64,000 nucleotides of DNA from Granulosicoccus sp045106195 (GTDB lineage: Bacteria; Pseudomonadota; Gammaproteobacteria; Granulosicoccales; Granulosicoccaceae), in assembly GCA_045106195.1 (NCBI GenBank), contig JBGCEH010000035.1:62001-126000 (forward strand). Direction: 5' to 3'. The notes beneath the pieces are model-generated. The model did not search any database and was not told the DNA's origin. It saw nothing but the letters and a program-made list of their open reading frames with translations. The stretch's first letter is position 1, and each line of letters opens with the position of its first letter. The position numbers were made by a program, and so were the translations under genes. Of the stretch, positions 1-9,236 are shown one piece after another.

Positions 1-1534
1 TGTCAAGTTCAGCGAAGCGTAGTCCAACGACTTGATTAACATTGGTATCATCGACGAGCTCAAGATCGCTGCTGTCAAAATCAACGCGACTACCTCGTTG
101 TTCTACATCGTCAGTACCAGCAGCAATGACAGTGTCGATTGATAGAATCCTTGAGTCGTCATCTGGGACGAGAGGATTGGGATCCAGTTCGTCTGGAATG
201 CCATCGTTATCATCATCAGGGTCAATATCATCAGGCAGGCCATCACCGTCGGTGTCAATTATTTCCTGAATATCGGTTCTGAGTCGTACACCCGTGGAAT
301 GCCACAGCTCACTACCTTCATCGGGAGAGTGTGGTAAATAACCGCGATACCACATCACCACATCGGCACCATCAATGTTTTCACCATCGTTGTACAGAAA
401 GTTGGGGGAAGGGCCGCCAACCCAGCCTCTCTCACTCCCTCGGTACAACATGCCGCCAATGCGATTGTTCTCATAGGCTGATGCCGGTACTACTTCGCCC
501 GGGACGTTCCAGGCGCCGTCATCGAAGTCAATTCGCACCCGATAACCGGACAGAGCATCCTCTACGAACCAGCCGTGCTGATAGGCATCAGATGCGCTGG
601 TTTCGAATTCAGTCGTATATCGGGTAAATGAGCCATCCGCTCTCTGGCGAAGTATTTGATCGTCACCGTCACCGTCGATATCGAAGTCAAAGCGCCACAT
701 GGGGTAGTGGATGTGGTTAAAATCGCATTGGAGACCACGACTGAAAACATGCCCATCCAGTGATCCGTCTGCACCGAAATACCATGCTTGGTAGATATCG
801 TAAGAGCCAATGAATTCACGTATGCCGAGCTCGAAAAATTGCTCTCCATCCTGCGTGTATTCTCGCGCAACCAGTAATGCATTGTTCGCCCACTCGACTG
901 GCGACTGTGGCCCGTTGAGTCTGTCCGCGTACGGGCCGCATCCATCGCCCTCATAGTAAACCGACATTATTGGAAAACTTGCCTGATTGAGAATCGGCGT
1001 ACCCTCGAAACTGACATCATGCAGCGTGAGTCCATCGCTGAGCAAGAAGGTGTCATAGTCCAGGTTCCAACCGTTCCATTCGATGCGCCCGCTGTTTTGT
1101 CCGATATTTGTACCGGGGCCACCACCGATGTCTGGAGTGATTTCGCTGCTTACTGTCAGTGTATAGTCACTCGCCAGATACGCATAAACACCGATATAGA
1201 CTGTTTCAGCGAAACTGATTCGGCAGGAGTCTGTAGCCAGATCAAACTCTGCTGACAGGCATACATAGTCTTGAAATGTCGGCGGCTGTCCATACTGAAC
1301 ATAGAGGTCAGCGTCACCACTAAGAGTATTGAGTATGATTGTCTTAGATGCCGTATCGGTTGAGCCATTAAGGCGATAGGTAAACCACTCACCTTCGTCA
1401 AGGGTACCGCTAGCTGTGTCGCCGATAGCAATTTCTGCATCAAATGTCTGTGCCGCGAGTTGACCACTGAAGAGCGTTATGGCCAATAGGCACAGTACGC
1501 ATCGTGTAGCTTGCCAGCGGTTCGAAATATTCAT
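1..1534 (-). CDS. Secreted copper-amine-oxidase-like protein with PPC domain and calcium-binding repeats (3' end cut by window)
   Basis: Open from the ATG at 1534 to the window edge: 511 residues with no stop. Seen: signal peptide (about 1-28); a bacterial pre-peptidase C-terminal (PPC) beta domain (about 35-128) with GDADLYV; an amine-oxidase-like catalytic region (about 148-420); and thrombospondin-3-type Asp-rich repeats (about 427-455). In the catalytic part, GLTLHDVSFEG matches the family's domain start. S244-Y245-D246 sits where the Tyr that becomes topaquinone is expected. NHIHYPMWRFDFDID gives the HxH copper pair (H274, H276), and LPHSPDE gives a third candidate ligand (H402). Family members oxidise primary amines with copper and topaquinone in the periplasm or outside. 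The usual N2/N3 domains are absent here but occur in the upstream gene, whose stop overlaps this start. PPC and Ca repeats are unusual for the family. Activity is inferred, not certain. Confidence 0.75.
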   Translation of the reverse strand, partial: MNISNRWQATRCVLCLLAITLFSGQLAAQTFDAEIAIGDTASGTLDEGEWFTYRLNGSTDTASKTIILNTLSGDADLYVQYGQPPTFQDYVCLSAEFDLATDSCRISFAETVYIGVYAYLASDYTLTVSSEITPDIGGGPGTNIGQNSGRIEWNGWNLDYDTFLLSDGLTLHDVSFEGTPILNQASFPIMSVYYEGDGCGPYADRLNGPQSPVEWANNALLVAREYTQDGEQFFELGIREFIGSYDIYQAWYFGADGSLDGHVFSRGLQCDFNHIHYPMWRFDFDIDGDGDDQILRQRADGSFTRYTTEFETSASDAYQHGWFVEDALSGYRVRIDFDDGAWNVPGEVVPASAYENNRIGGMLYRGSERGWVGGPSPNFLYNDGENIDGADVVMWYRGYLPHSPDEGSELWHSTGVRLRTDIQEIIDTDGDGLPDDIDPDDDNDGIPDELDPNPLVPDDDSRILSIDTVIAAGTDDVEQRGSRVDFDSSDLELVDDTNVNQVVGLRFAELD

Positions 1535-2352
1535 CGTTCCACCTCGGCGCTCAACACTTGTTCTTCGGATAGATCGACCCAGGTGATCAACTCTGGCGGC
1601 TCGGGTGATTGAGAGTGGAATGACACATAGGCTACTCGAGTCGGATACGGAGAGCCATCAGGCTGGAACGTCTGAATTGCGTAGCCAGTCAAGCCCTCTA
1701 CTTGCGAGTCGTCACGCTCGACCCAATATCGCCGCGCGATATCAATAGCCATAGCCTTCTCCTCCTCTCCGAGAGCTGGCTGTCTTTCAGAAGCGGCATA
1801 GCTGCTGATCTCAGTGATAGCGCCATCGACCGAGGTAGCGACGACAGTTCTGTTCTCGCTGCGGCTGAAATATTCAACACGAAAAGTATTTCTGCTTTTT
1901 CGAGTCTTGTCTCGTACTCGGACACTTTGCAGCAGGGAATACCGATCGCCGAGCAGGGCCTGCACGTCAGCATTATTTTCAGCTGCTTGCGCGGCCTGGA
2001 TGTTCGCTGCACCGGCTACACTGGCACCTCGAAGCTGAGCTGTCTCACCTGCCTGTATCACAGGCAAATAGACTACGACATCGGTCACATCGCGGGGTTG
2101 AGGTGGAAAAACCGCGCCTTGGGTGTTGGGCGTGAAACGTCCATCCGGTCTGACACTCCCATGATTGTGGCCTTCATCTGCCAGTACTTGAAACGAGATA
2201 GTACTGATTACCATCAGCGTTGTCGCTACTATGCTTAATCTTGCTCGATCACGGCGCTTGTGGGGGGGCGCTATAACTGGGTTAATGCACCTTGCGAATG
2301 GCGTCCAGGCCAACCTGCTACTGCTGCACGGTTGGAATCCGAGAATTGACAT
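1531..2352 (-). CDS. Secreted protein resembling the N2/N3 domains of copper amine oxidases
   Basis: 273 residues. The ATG at 2352 is preceded by AAAGGAAG at a good distance, so this start is kept although about 35 residues precede the basic RRDRAR stretch and the hydrophobic signal segment (about 40-58). The mature protein begins near ADEGHNHGS, which carries a possible metal-binding H-N-H. Residues about 145-270 read like fused amine oxidase N2 and N3 domains: a strand pair around FRVEYF, a helix EEEKAMAIDIARRYW, then RVAYVSFHS and a closing WVDLSEEQVL, the place where the family has its VVDL..M.VV strand. Its stop overlaps the start of the catalytic-like gene by four bases (ATGA), so the two are probably co-translated. 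It may be a partner subunit of that protein. The domain match is by eye and weak in identity; no function is proven. Confidence 0.6.
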   Translation of the reverse strand: MSILGFQPCSSSRLAWTPFARCINPVIAPPHKRRDRARLSIVATTLMVISTISFQVLADEGHNHGSVRPDGRFTPNTQGAVFPPQPRDVTDVVVYLPVIQAGETAQLRGASVAGAANIQAAQAAENNADVQALLGDRYSLLQSVRVRDKTRKSRNTFRVEYFSRSENRTVVATSVDGAITEISSYAASERQPALGEEEKAMAIDIARRYWVERDDSQVEGLTGYAIQTFQPDGSPYPTRVAYVSFHSQSPEPPELITWVDLSEEQVLSAEVER

Positions 2353-3035
2353 GTCTAACTTCCTTTGTATGGCTACAACCCTGTCAAAGCGACGCGGAGT
2401 CTATTGCAAGGTCGATCGGTCCAGATGAATAATCAGAGTCTGAATGACAAAACACACAGATTAGGTATTATAAGCATGATCTGTCGCTCTTTTGTTGAGC
2501 CAGAAGCTTTGATGTTCATAAGCATCGCAGACGAGCGATTGTTGTACGCTCGAGGCTAGGGTAGTCTATTACAAGGCGCACTATTTAGCATTTTTTAAAT
2601 TAAATGCCCTGCGGCAATCCAAGTCTGATTCAAAAGGTTTTGCGCCAGGCTATCGTGTGGCTCTGAGGGCGGTGAACCAGTTGCCTGAATTGCTCTGCAA
2701 TATTTCTTGACGATCTCAACGAGAAACGCTACCCGGAACCAGTTTGCCGATTCGTGTAGGTAATGGATGATTGTATTGGCAAGGTTCACGCAACTTACGC
2801 ATGATCAACGTATACAATGTTGTTGCTTTGCGCAGTCTGATTGCCAGACTGACAGAGATAATTTGCGCGCAATGGTTCGGCTGGCGACCTCTTGCCACCT
2901 TTTGCCACCAGACACGTGCGTCGCTGGATTTTTCTGGTTGAGTCGGATTGATGGTGCGAGCGTGTGCTTCATGATGTCCAGATGGAGATGCATTAAAACA
3001 AAAATAAGCAAACGCAGCCGTTTTTCTTATGAAAC
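2353..3035. other. Intergenic, 683 bases, no convincing gene
   Basis: It lies between the start of the N2/N3-like gene and the end of the ChaN-like gene. Short open frames exist on both strands but none has a recognisable product, a good ribosome site or coding-like composition. The only clear signal is AAAGGAAG just inside the right flank of the 2352 start. No strong hairpin with a T-run was seen. Confidence 0.5.
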
Positions 3036-4172
3036 TCACTTGACTTTGCCAAACTTTTTTCTGAGTTCGGCACAGTGGTCCTTCAGCTCAGACCGTGGGG
3101 TAAGTATGAAGAAATCAAAGCCGTTTGCGGCATCGTGCAGATCTATATATGCAGCAAGGTCAGTCTCACCGGATTGTACTTCGATTTGCGCAATCGACAG
3201 TGGCTTAGCTTCAGGGGATAGTCGGGATAAAAGACCTGCCACGCCCCAATCCTTGCGGATATGGCCATTTCCGGCAATTAGAACAGCATGTAGAGATGTA
3301 TTGCCTTTAAGCATGGCATCAGCCATAGCTCCGTCGCGTGCACGTTGCGCGAGTGACATTGGCGTCAATGCTTCATCGGGCATCAGGTCGCAGTGACCTT
3401 CTCTCAAGCTCTTCATGAGTCCAGCCAGTGCCTGTTTATCAAGTTCGATGTCCAGATGCAGGCTTGCACGTAAATTCTCTTCGATGCCGGAAGTGCCATG
3501 ACGGCCGATATTCATCATCGTCTCACGGGGTAATGCGGTGCCAATCATTTTAAGGTGGTGTCGGGCTGCAACGTGCGCGATAGGTTGGTACAGTTCCCAG
3601 GCAGGCCAACCGCTCGCGCTCCACTCGAGTGTCTTACCCAACGTTGCTGCGTCTGGCGTTTGTGCCATGGTCCAATCGTCAAGCACATCCTGGCGGGCAA
3701 AAGGAATCATCTCCCAGACGACAGCAGGCTGCTTGCCGCTGGCAATCACAGATGCCAGGATAGACGCTTGTAGCTGATGATGATCAGGATTTGGATGAAC
3801 CTCGCCGATGAGTACCTGTGATGCATTTTGTACGGCGGCTGTAAGTTCCTGCCAGTCCGCTGACCTGCCATCGGCATGCCAGATGGTTCCGACAAGTGGA
3901 TGATCCTGAAAGTGGGCGGATTGCCAATTAACAGGAGCTTCCAGAAAATGGGTTTGCGCAGCTGTGTCTGCCGCCATGAGTGTAGTACTGGAAAGGACGG
4001 TAGCTATCAACCAGAGAAACCTTCGCAACGTCAGATTTCTGGATTGCCGGAGACGCTGTTGATGTCGAGAAAGAGGGCTATATTCAACAATGCGTCTGAT
4101 GTGCAGGATGCGCCGTACCTGTTCTGGTAGAAGAAGAGCTACTTTGTAAGATTGATTAGTATTGTTCATCAT
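3036..4172 (-). CDS. ChaN-family (haem-binding uptake, Tiki-like) envelope protein
   Basis: 378 residues. The family motif is plain: VLIGEVHPNPDHHQLQ (a GExHxxxxHH-type core) followed by VVWEMIPFARQ, then a C-terminal VLIAGNGHIRKDWG. ChaN-type proteins are bacterial envelope proteins reported to bind haem; the fold is related to Tiki metal-dependent hydrolases, and the conserved His and Glu residues are kept here. An export segment (LWLIATVLSSTTLMA) sits unusually far in, about residues 53-68, so the true start may be an internal TTG near residue 49. I see no lipobox Cys at the cleavage point, so a soluble periplasmic form is likelier than a lipoprotein. The neighbours do not suggest a pathway. 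Confidence 0.8.
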   Translation of the reverse strand: MMNNTNQSYKVALLLPEQVRRILHIRRIVEYSPLSRHQQRLRQSRNLTLRRFLWLIATVLSSTTLMAADTAAQTHFLEAPVNWQSAHFQDHPLVGTIWHADGRSADWQELTAAVQNASQVLIGEVHPNPDHHQLQASILASVIASGKQPAVVWEMIPFARQDVLDDWTMAQTPDAATLGKTLEWSASGWPAWELYQPIAHVAARHHLKMIGTALPRETMMNIGRHGTSGIEENLRASLHLDIELDKQALAGLMKSLREGHCDLMPDEALTPMSLAQRARDGAMADAMLKGNTSLHAVLIAGNGHIRKDWGVAGLLSRLSPEAKPLSIAQIEVQSGETDLAAYIDLHDAANGFDFFILTPRSELKDHCAELRKKFGKVK

Positions 4173-4377
4173 ATATTTACTCTATTGGTACATCGCTGGA
4201 TCGCAGTGATCCATGCCAGATAGTATGGATGTTGCCAAGAGCTCATCGCGTGTCCTTTCAAGCTGATGGGCGCTGGGTTTATTCTGGGGTAAATATCGCC
4301 TCGCATTACGGTAGCAGGCGCAACGATACTGTCTCTTGTGCAATAGTAAATGCTGTGAGATTCACCAGAAGCCATCA

Positions 4378-6279
4378 ATGTTCTCCTTTTTCGAAAATAT
4401 AATTGATCCTTTCAAACCGGCCAGCGCAGAACGGCCACCGGATACGTCTGTTGGGTGTTTCATTTTATATTTTGCGGCTCAAGCGCCGTACGCATTTTTT
4501 GCGTTGCTGGTGTTTGGAGGTCTACAGGCATGGATTGAAATCTCCATGTTCGGTTTCATTGGCACAATGGTGGATATGCTGGATGGTGCGAGCGTAGATA
4601 CCGTGTTTGCCGAGCATTGGCTGACGCTTGCTTGGATGGTTTTTTTTGTTGGCTTGATTCGGGTGCTGATAATGACGCTGGGTACACTGCTTATTGAGCA
4701 GACCATCGGGCCTTCAGTATTCAACATGATTCGATGGCAATCGCATAAAAATGTCGTGCGACAGAGTCTGGCATTTTTTCAGAATGATTTTGCAGGACGT
4801 GTTGCTACCAAGGTCATGCAGGCAGGACAGGCAGTGACAGATTTCATGACAACGTTGCTTGATACTATCTGGCTCATTGTTCTGTATGCAATCAGCACAC
4901 TGATTCTGTTTCTTGATCTTGATATTCGCCTGACGTTGTTTCTGCTCTTCTGGATGTGCATTTACGTTGTTATTCTCGTTCGATACGTACCAACGGTGCG
5001 AGACAACGCTCGTGAAGTTGCTAATGCGAAATCCGTACTCACCGGTCGACTGGTTGATAGCTACACGAACATCAATCTGGTGAAAATTGATAGTCAACCT
5101 GAACGTGAAGATGCATTCGTAGCCGATGGGCTCATTGGTCTAGTGGACAAAGCGCGGCAGTTTGGTCGCACGATTACCCTATTGCGTATTTCGGTTGTCA
5201 TGAACAACTCAATTATGCTGATTGTTGTTGGCTATCTGTCACTTTCACAGTGGCAGAGAGGAGAAATGACAGTTGGTGAAGTCGCGTTCGCGATGGGCCT
5301 GGTACTTCGCCTCAATCTGCTCGCCAACCGATTTCTCGGTCAGGTCAATGGATTGTTCAGAAATCTTGGCCAGGCACAAGACTCCATGAATAGCGTTGCA
5401 CAGTCTGTTGATCTCATCGATCTGCCTGATGCTACTCCACTGCTTGTCAAAGAAGGTGAGATTACGTTTAAAGACGTCAGTTTCAACTACGCGCGAGTAG
5501 CAGCCAACATTACGTCAAAACGAACAGTAGAAAGCCAGACATCGAAGTATCATACCGGTAACGCCACCACAGCCGTTATCATCGACAACTTGTCGTTAAC
5601 GATCGCCCCCGGTGAGAAGATTGGGCTGGTCGGTCCTTCCGGCGCAGGAAAATCCACGTTGGTTAATCTGTTGCTGCGTCTTTATGATCTTGATAAGGGA
5701 GTCATAGAGATCGACGGTCAGTCAACAGCGACTGTCACGCAAGGTTCGTTGAGATCGGCAATTGGCATGGTGACTCAAGATACTTCTTTGTTACACAGGT
5801 CGATACGTGACAACATAGCCTACGCCCGTCCTGATGCCAATGATGAGCAGATTATCGCGGCTGCTACCAGGGCGCGCGCCCTTGATTTTCTGCATGAGCT
5901 TCAAGATGAAAAAGGCAGAAAAGGCCTTGATGCCTATGTAGGCGAGAGGGGCGTAAAGCTTTCCGGAGGGCAGCGTCAGCGGATCGCTATTGCGAGGGTG
6001 TTGTTAAAGGATGCGCCGATTCTGGTGCTGGATGAGGCGACCTCAGCGCTGGATTCAGAAGTAGAGGCAGCGATTCAGACCAGTCTGCAAGATCTGATGA
6101 TAGGCAAGACGGTTATAGCCATTGCGCACAGGCTTTCGACGATAGCAGCTATGGATCGACTAGTCGTTATAGAAGCTGGACGTATCGTGGAAACCGGTAC
6201 GCATGATGAGCTTGTGGCTAATGGCCGACTCTATTCATCACTTTGGTCACGCCAGTCAGGTGGGTTTCTTAGTCTCTGA
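4378..6279 (+). CDS. ABC exporter, fused membrane and ATPase domains (MsbA/multidrug type)
   Basis: 633 residues from the ATG at 4378; a TTG 42 bases upstream is also in frame but adds no recognisable sequence. The N-terminal half has about six membrane segments (first near 25-50). The ATPase half holds Walker A GPSGAGKST (about 419-427), signature LSGGQRQR (from 528), Walker B ILVLDEATSALD (D552, E553) and the H-loop IAHRLS (H584), so it should be active. Such half-transporters work as homodimers that push lipids, drugs or peptides out across the inner membrane. The substrate cannot be read. A roughly 20-residue polar insert (about 374-395, Ser/Thr/Lys-rich) lies between the first ATPase strand and Walker A and is not typical. 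It is divergent from the ChaN-like gene. Confidence 0.9.
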   Translation: MFSFFENIIDPFKPASAERPPDTSVGCFILYFAAQAPYAFFALLVFGGLQAWIEISMFGFIGTMVDMLDGASVDTVFAEHWLTLAWMVFFVGLIRVLIMTLGTLLIEQTIGPSVFNMIRWQSHKNVVRQSLAFFQNDFAGRVATKVMQAGQAVTDFMTTLLDTIWLIVLYAISTLILFLDLDIRLTLFLLFWMCIYVVILVRYVPTVRDNAREVANAKSVLTGRLVDSYTNINLVKIDSQPEREDAFVADGLIGLVDKARQFGRTITLLRISVVMNNSIMLIVVGYLSLSQWQRGEMTVGEVAFAMGLVLRLNLLANRFLGQVNGLFRNLGQAQDSMNSVAQSVDLIDLPDATPLLVKEGEITFKDVSFNYARVAANITSKRTVESQTSKYHTGNATTAVIIDNLSLTIAPGEKIGLVGPSGAGKSTLVNLLLRLYDLDKGVIEIDGQSTATVTQGSLRSAIGMVTQDTSLLHRSIRDNIAYARPDANDEQIIAAATRARALDFLHELQDEKGRKGLDAYVGERGVKLSGGQRQRIAIARVLLKDAPILVLDEATSALDSEVEAAIQTSLQDLMIGKTVIAIAHRLSTIAAMDRLVVIEAGRIVETGTHDELVANGRLYSSLWSRQSGGFLSL

Positions 6280-6414
6280 ATTTGGCAGCTAGGAACATTT
6301 GCGCGACATGCTATGGGAAGAGGGGCAAGCAAATAGCGGGCGTAAAATGAATCATTAATTCTTTTTTCACTTCTGGAGATTCCCTCTGCTTTTTAGTCGG
6401 CGAAAAAATATACA

Positions 6415-8037
6415 CTACGCACTATGAAGACTTGCAAGCTCCAGAACAACTTGTCTTGAAAGTAGTAATTGATGATGGGGAGGCAGATTCTCTAACGCTC
6501 CATATAGCGTTTGACGATAATTTTTCTGCTGTCTAATGCGAACCACCACTGAATGACGAAACCACTCCATGGCTGTGCTTGAGTCTCCGGCCTCGCTCAT
6601 TAGCTTCACCATGAATCTGACCAGTTTGTAGTTATCAGGAAACAACGATAGTGCTTTTGAGCAAGCTTCACGCGCTGCTACTGGATCACCTGTTGAACGT
6701 AACAATTCCACCTGCAGAAGTTGCAGTTCGAGATGATTGTTTTGGAGCGTCAAGCCATGCTTTACTGTGCTTAAGGCTTGGCACAATCTATCAGTCTGCT
6801 TCAGTGCCCGGGCTAAATGCACATAAAATCCTGCATTGTCTGGTTTAAGAGTGATTGCTGCCATCATGAGTACGGCTGCTTTACGATGTTGGCCTAGATT
6901 TCTTGCCTGCAAGCCAAGCTGAAGCAGTGTTGAAAAGTTGCGTGGCGCCAGGTGGTGTGCCTTTAACCAGCAAGCTTCTGCAGCATCATGATTTTGCATT
7001 GATTGATGCTGTTTGCCCCATTGAATTAACTGTTTCACATCGTTGCTGTCATCGGCATGTCCAATATCAGTCACGGTAGTGGTCTGGACTTTCTCACTAA
7101 CCATCGTGGCTTTTATCGCTGAGTGAGTCGTGTCGTCAAGTGGTGGGATAGTCAGTCGATCACAGTGTTTTTCTATTATTTCTATTTGTCTTTTTATAGC
7201 CGTGTTTACTGTTGGAGTATCAGCTTCCAAATACACGGCGCTGTTGGCATTGGGCTCGTGCCGTGAGCAACAAAGCTCGTTCAGCGCTTCCAGTGTCGTA
7301 TTGAGCCTTATCTGTAAATTGTCACTGATTTTCTCCTCTATTCCCGGTAACACTCGGTTGCCAGGTCGAATACCACTTTGACACCTCATATCAAGGTTTA
7401 TGCCCAGGAGGCGATTAAGTGCTGCTGGTAGATTGAAGCCATTCAATAGTGAGTGGTGAGATACCAGTAGTGCGGTATCACGTTGTGATTTTACATAGTT
7501 GATAATTGCCTGATTGTAGTCAATCCAAAGTTCCAACGCGATTTCCGGCTGTTGCCAGAAAAACAGGTTATCTTTATGTCGAGATGGATCAAAGCTAAGA
7601 TTCTGCGCCTGCCGGTTTCGTAGTGAGTGATAGCAAGCGGTATAGTGGCGAAAGACAAAGACCGACGCGGGTCTATCCAGTAGCCCATGCCACCATGGCA
7701 GAAAAAGACAGCTTCTTGGATCCTTGAAACCCATGTGCTGATCTGCCGGGAACCTTGCCACCAGTGTTCTGGCTCGTCCCGTAAATCCCTGTACTTTGCT
7801 TGACAGATCAGTTCCGAGGGAAAACCACTCCCGCTGGTTAGCGGCTAGCATGTCCTTGTGCAGTGCCACTATATCGCAGTCTTCAAAGTGTCCATCGGGG
7901 TTGGATGGGTTGGCTGCCATCAGTGTGTCCCCCAGATTCAGACCGGCGCGATGCAAGTATTGAGCAGTCAGCGATGTCCCACTTCTGTGGAATCCGCTGA
8001 TAATGATTTGAAATGGCTTCTGGATTCTGGAAATCAT
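6415..8037 (-). CDS. Sulfotransferase with C-terminal TPR repeats
   Basis: 540 residues, no signal peptide. The N-terminal half matches the PAPS-dependent sulfotransferase fold: FHRSGTSLTAQYL (residues 16-28) is the 5'-phosphosulfate loop, GFKDPRSC and VFVFRHYTACYHSLRNR give the 3'-phosphate-binding region. The C-terminal part (about 330-500) is made of helical tetratricopeptide-like repeats (AAEACWLKAHHLAPRN and similar), which normally bind other proteins. The family transfers sulfate to sugars, lipids or proteins; the acceptor is unknown. It points away from the glycosyltransferase-like gene at 8238, with a 200-base gap that may hold both promoters. The two could act on one surface glycan, but that is inference. 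Confidence 0.85.
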   Translation of the reverse strand: MISRIQKPFQIIISGFHRSGTSLTAQYLHRAGLNLGDTLMAANPSNPDGHFEDCDIVALHKDMLAANQREWFSLGTDLSSKVQGFTGRARTLVARFPADQHMGFKDPRSCLFLPWWHGLLDRPASVFVFRHYTACYHSLRNRQAQNLSFDPSRHKDNLFFWQQPEIALELWIDYNQAIINYVKSQRDTALLVSHHSLLNGFNLPAALNRLLGINLDMRCQSGIRPGNRVLPGIEEKISDNLQIRLNTTLEALNELCCSRHEPNANSAVYLEADTPTVNTAIKRQIEIIEKHCDRLTIPPLDDTTHSAIKATMVSEKVQTTTVTDIGHADDSNDVKQLIQWGKQHQSMQNHDAAEACWLKAHHLAPRNFSTLLQLGLQARNLGQHRKAAVLMMAAITLKPDNAGFYVHLARALKQTDRLCQALSTVKHGLTLQNNHLELQLLQVELLRSTGDPVAAREACSKALSLFPDNYKLVRFMVKLMSEAGDSSTAMEWFRHSVVVRIRQQKNYRQTLYGALENLPPHHQLLLSRQVVLELASLHSA

Positions 8038-8237
8038 CTCTGTTTGTTGAAAGAATCATGCCCAATACCCTTGTCTACCGACGAATTGTCTGGTGATTGC
8101 GCCATACAGGTAACATTCATGGGTCGTAGTGGAGCCGTTGCCTGGTGCAAGATGCCACCGTTGGACTCTGGATATCACCTCGGGTGCAAGTAGGCAGAAA
8201 AATTGCACAATGGCTACTGCTATTGAAGAATTAGAAC

Positions 8238-8948
8238 ATGCTAATCATATCTTGTTATTTTGGGTCAAAGCCAAGTGGTATCTACCCGGCACCAGCTGCT
8301 AAAGACAACTGTGTTTTCTTCTCCAATAATCTGGAAATGAAACCCGAGGCTGTGTCCAAAGGCTGGCAATTCGAATATACCAGTCATCTTCCACTGTCAG
8401 AAAACACACTGATCAGTTCACTTCAATCTAAATATGTCAAGTTCCTGAAATTTCTTGATGATTACGGCACCATGGACGTCAAGAATGGCATCGTATATTT
8501 CGACCATAAATTTGGAGTCACAAGCGATCATCTGACAGATATGCTCACTGGCTGCGACAAGGAAATCGTTATTCGTAACACGCCAAAGTACAAGCCGACT
8601 ATCCAGCATGAGATTGATGCAGCGATGAGGCAGGAGCGGTATCAATATGCGATGCCGGAAACCATTGATTGGGTTGGGCGGCATACCTCCACAGGTGAAT
8701 ACAGCGAGAATTGCCGAATAGTGAACACGGGTTTGATTCTGTATCGCAATCCCGCTAGCGCACGCAAACTGACGGACCAGATCTACACTGTCTGCTGGCA
8801 ATTGGCACAGCCCGAATGTCAGATCATTTGGGCGGTTCTAAGCCAGAAATTCGAAGAAATGATTGGCCGACTGGACTGGGAAAGGGTCAATCCTACTTGG
8901 CAAGAACGCAAGCCTTGTCAGGTAGTGTCATGCACGTGCGGTCAATGA
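8238..8948 (+). CDS. Putative glycosyltransferase-like protein
   Basis: 236 residues, cytoplasmic by appearance. It starts MLIISCYFG, followed by VFFSNN and a GWQFEYTSHLP segment, then a YVKFLKFLDD helix and VYFDHKF. This order resembles glycosyltransferase-like families in which a polypeptide's aspartate (here possibly in YFDHKFG) binds a nucleotide sugar. Later IVNTGLILYRN resembles the N-T-G stretch common in GT-A enzymes of glycan synthesis. I could not assign it to a named family with certainty. It stands head-to-head with the sulfotransferase gene, which fits a role in surface glycan decoration. It is probably a single-gene transcript. Confidence 0.5.
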   Translation: MLIISCYFGSKPSGIYPAPAAKDNCVFFSNNLEMKPEAVSKGWQFEYTSHLPLSENTLISSLQSKYVKFLKFLDDYGTMDVKNGIVYFDHKFGVTSDHLTDMLTGCDKEIVIRNTPKYKPTIQHEIDAAMRQERYQYAMPETIDWVGRHTSTGEYSENCRIVNTGLILYRNPASARKLTDQIYTVCWQLAQPECQIIWAVLSQKFEEMIGRLDWERVNPTWQERKPCQVVSCTCGQ

Positions 8949-9236
8949 CAGGTTTCATTTCTTCTGACAGAAAGGGCACAGTGGATGTTCCAAACCATAA
9001 GGGTGTGTACACAGGCCAAACACCGTATCACGAGTGCCACGGCGTAACCGACAATCTCTGAAGTGACGATGCCCAGCAGTGGCCTCACAATGGCATAACA
9101 CTGTTTTACAAATGTTTTGAAATAAGGTTGAATCTTCTGGCATTTATCTGCAGATGAGCCAAGGTGTTCGTTGCTTGTCAGATCCTCATTCTCACCGGAT
9201 GCAAAGACTTCATTAAAACGCAAAGAATTAACTCAT

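Noticed and set aside
2595..3039. Two minus-strand frames (64 and 107 codons) in the gap before the ChaN-like gene
   Set aside because: No family text, poor starts and no support from neighbouring gene spacing.
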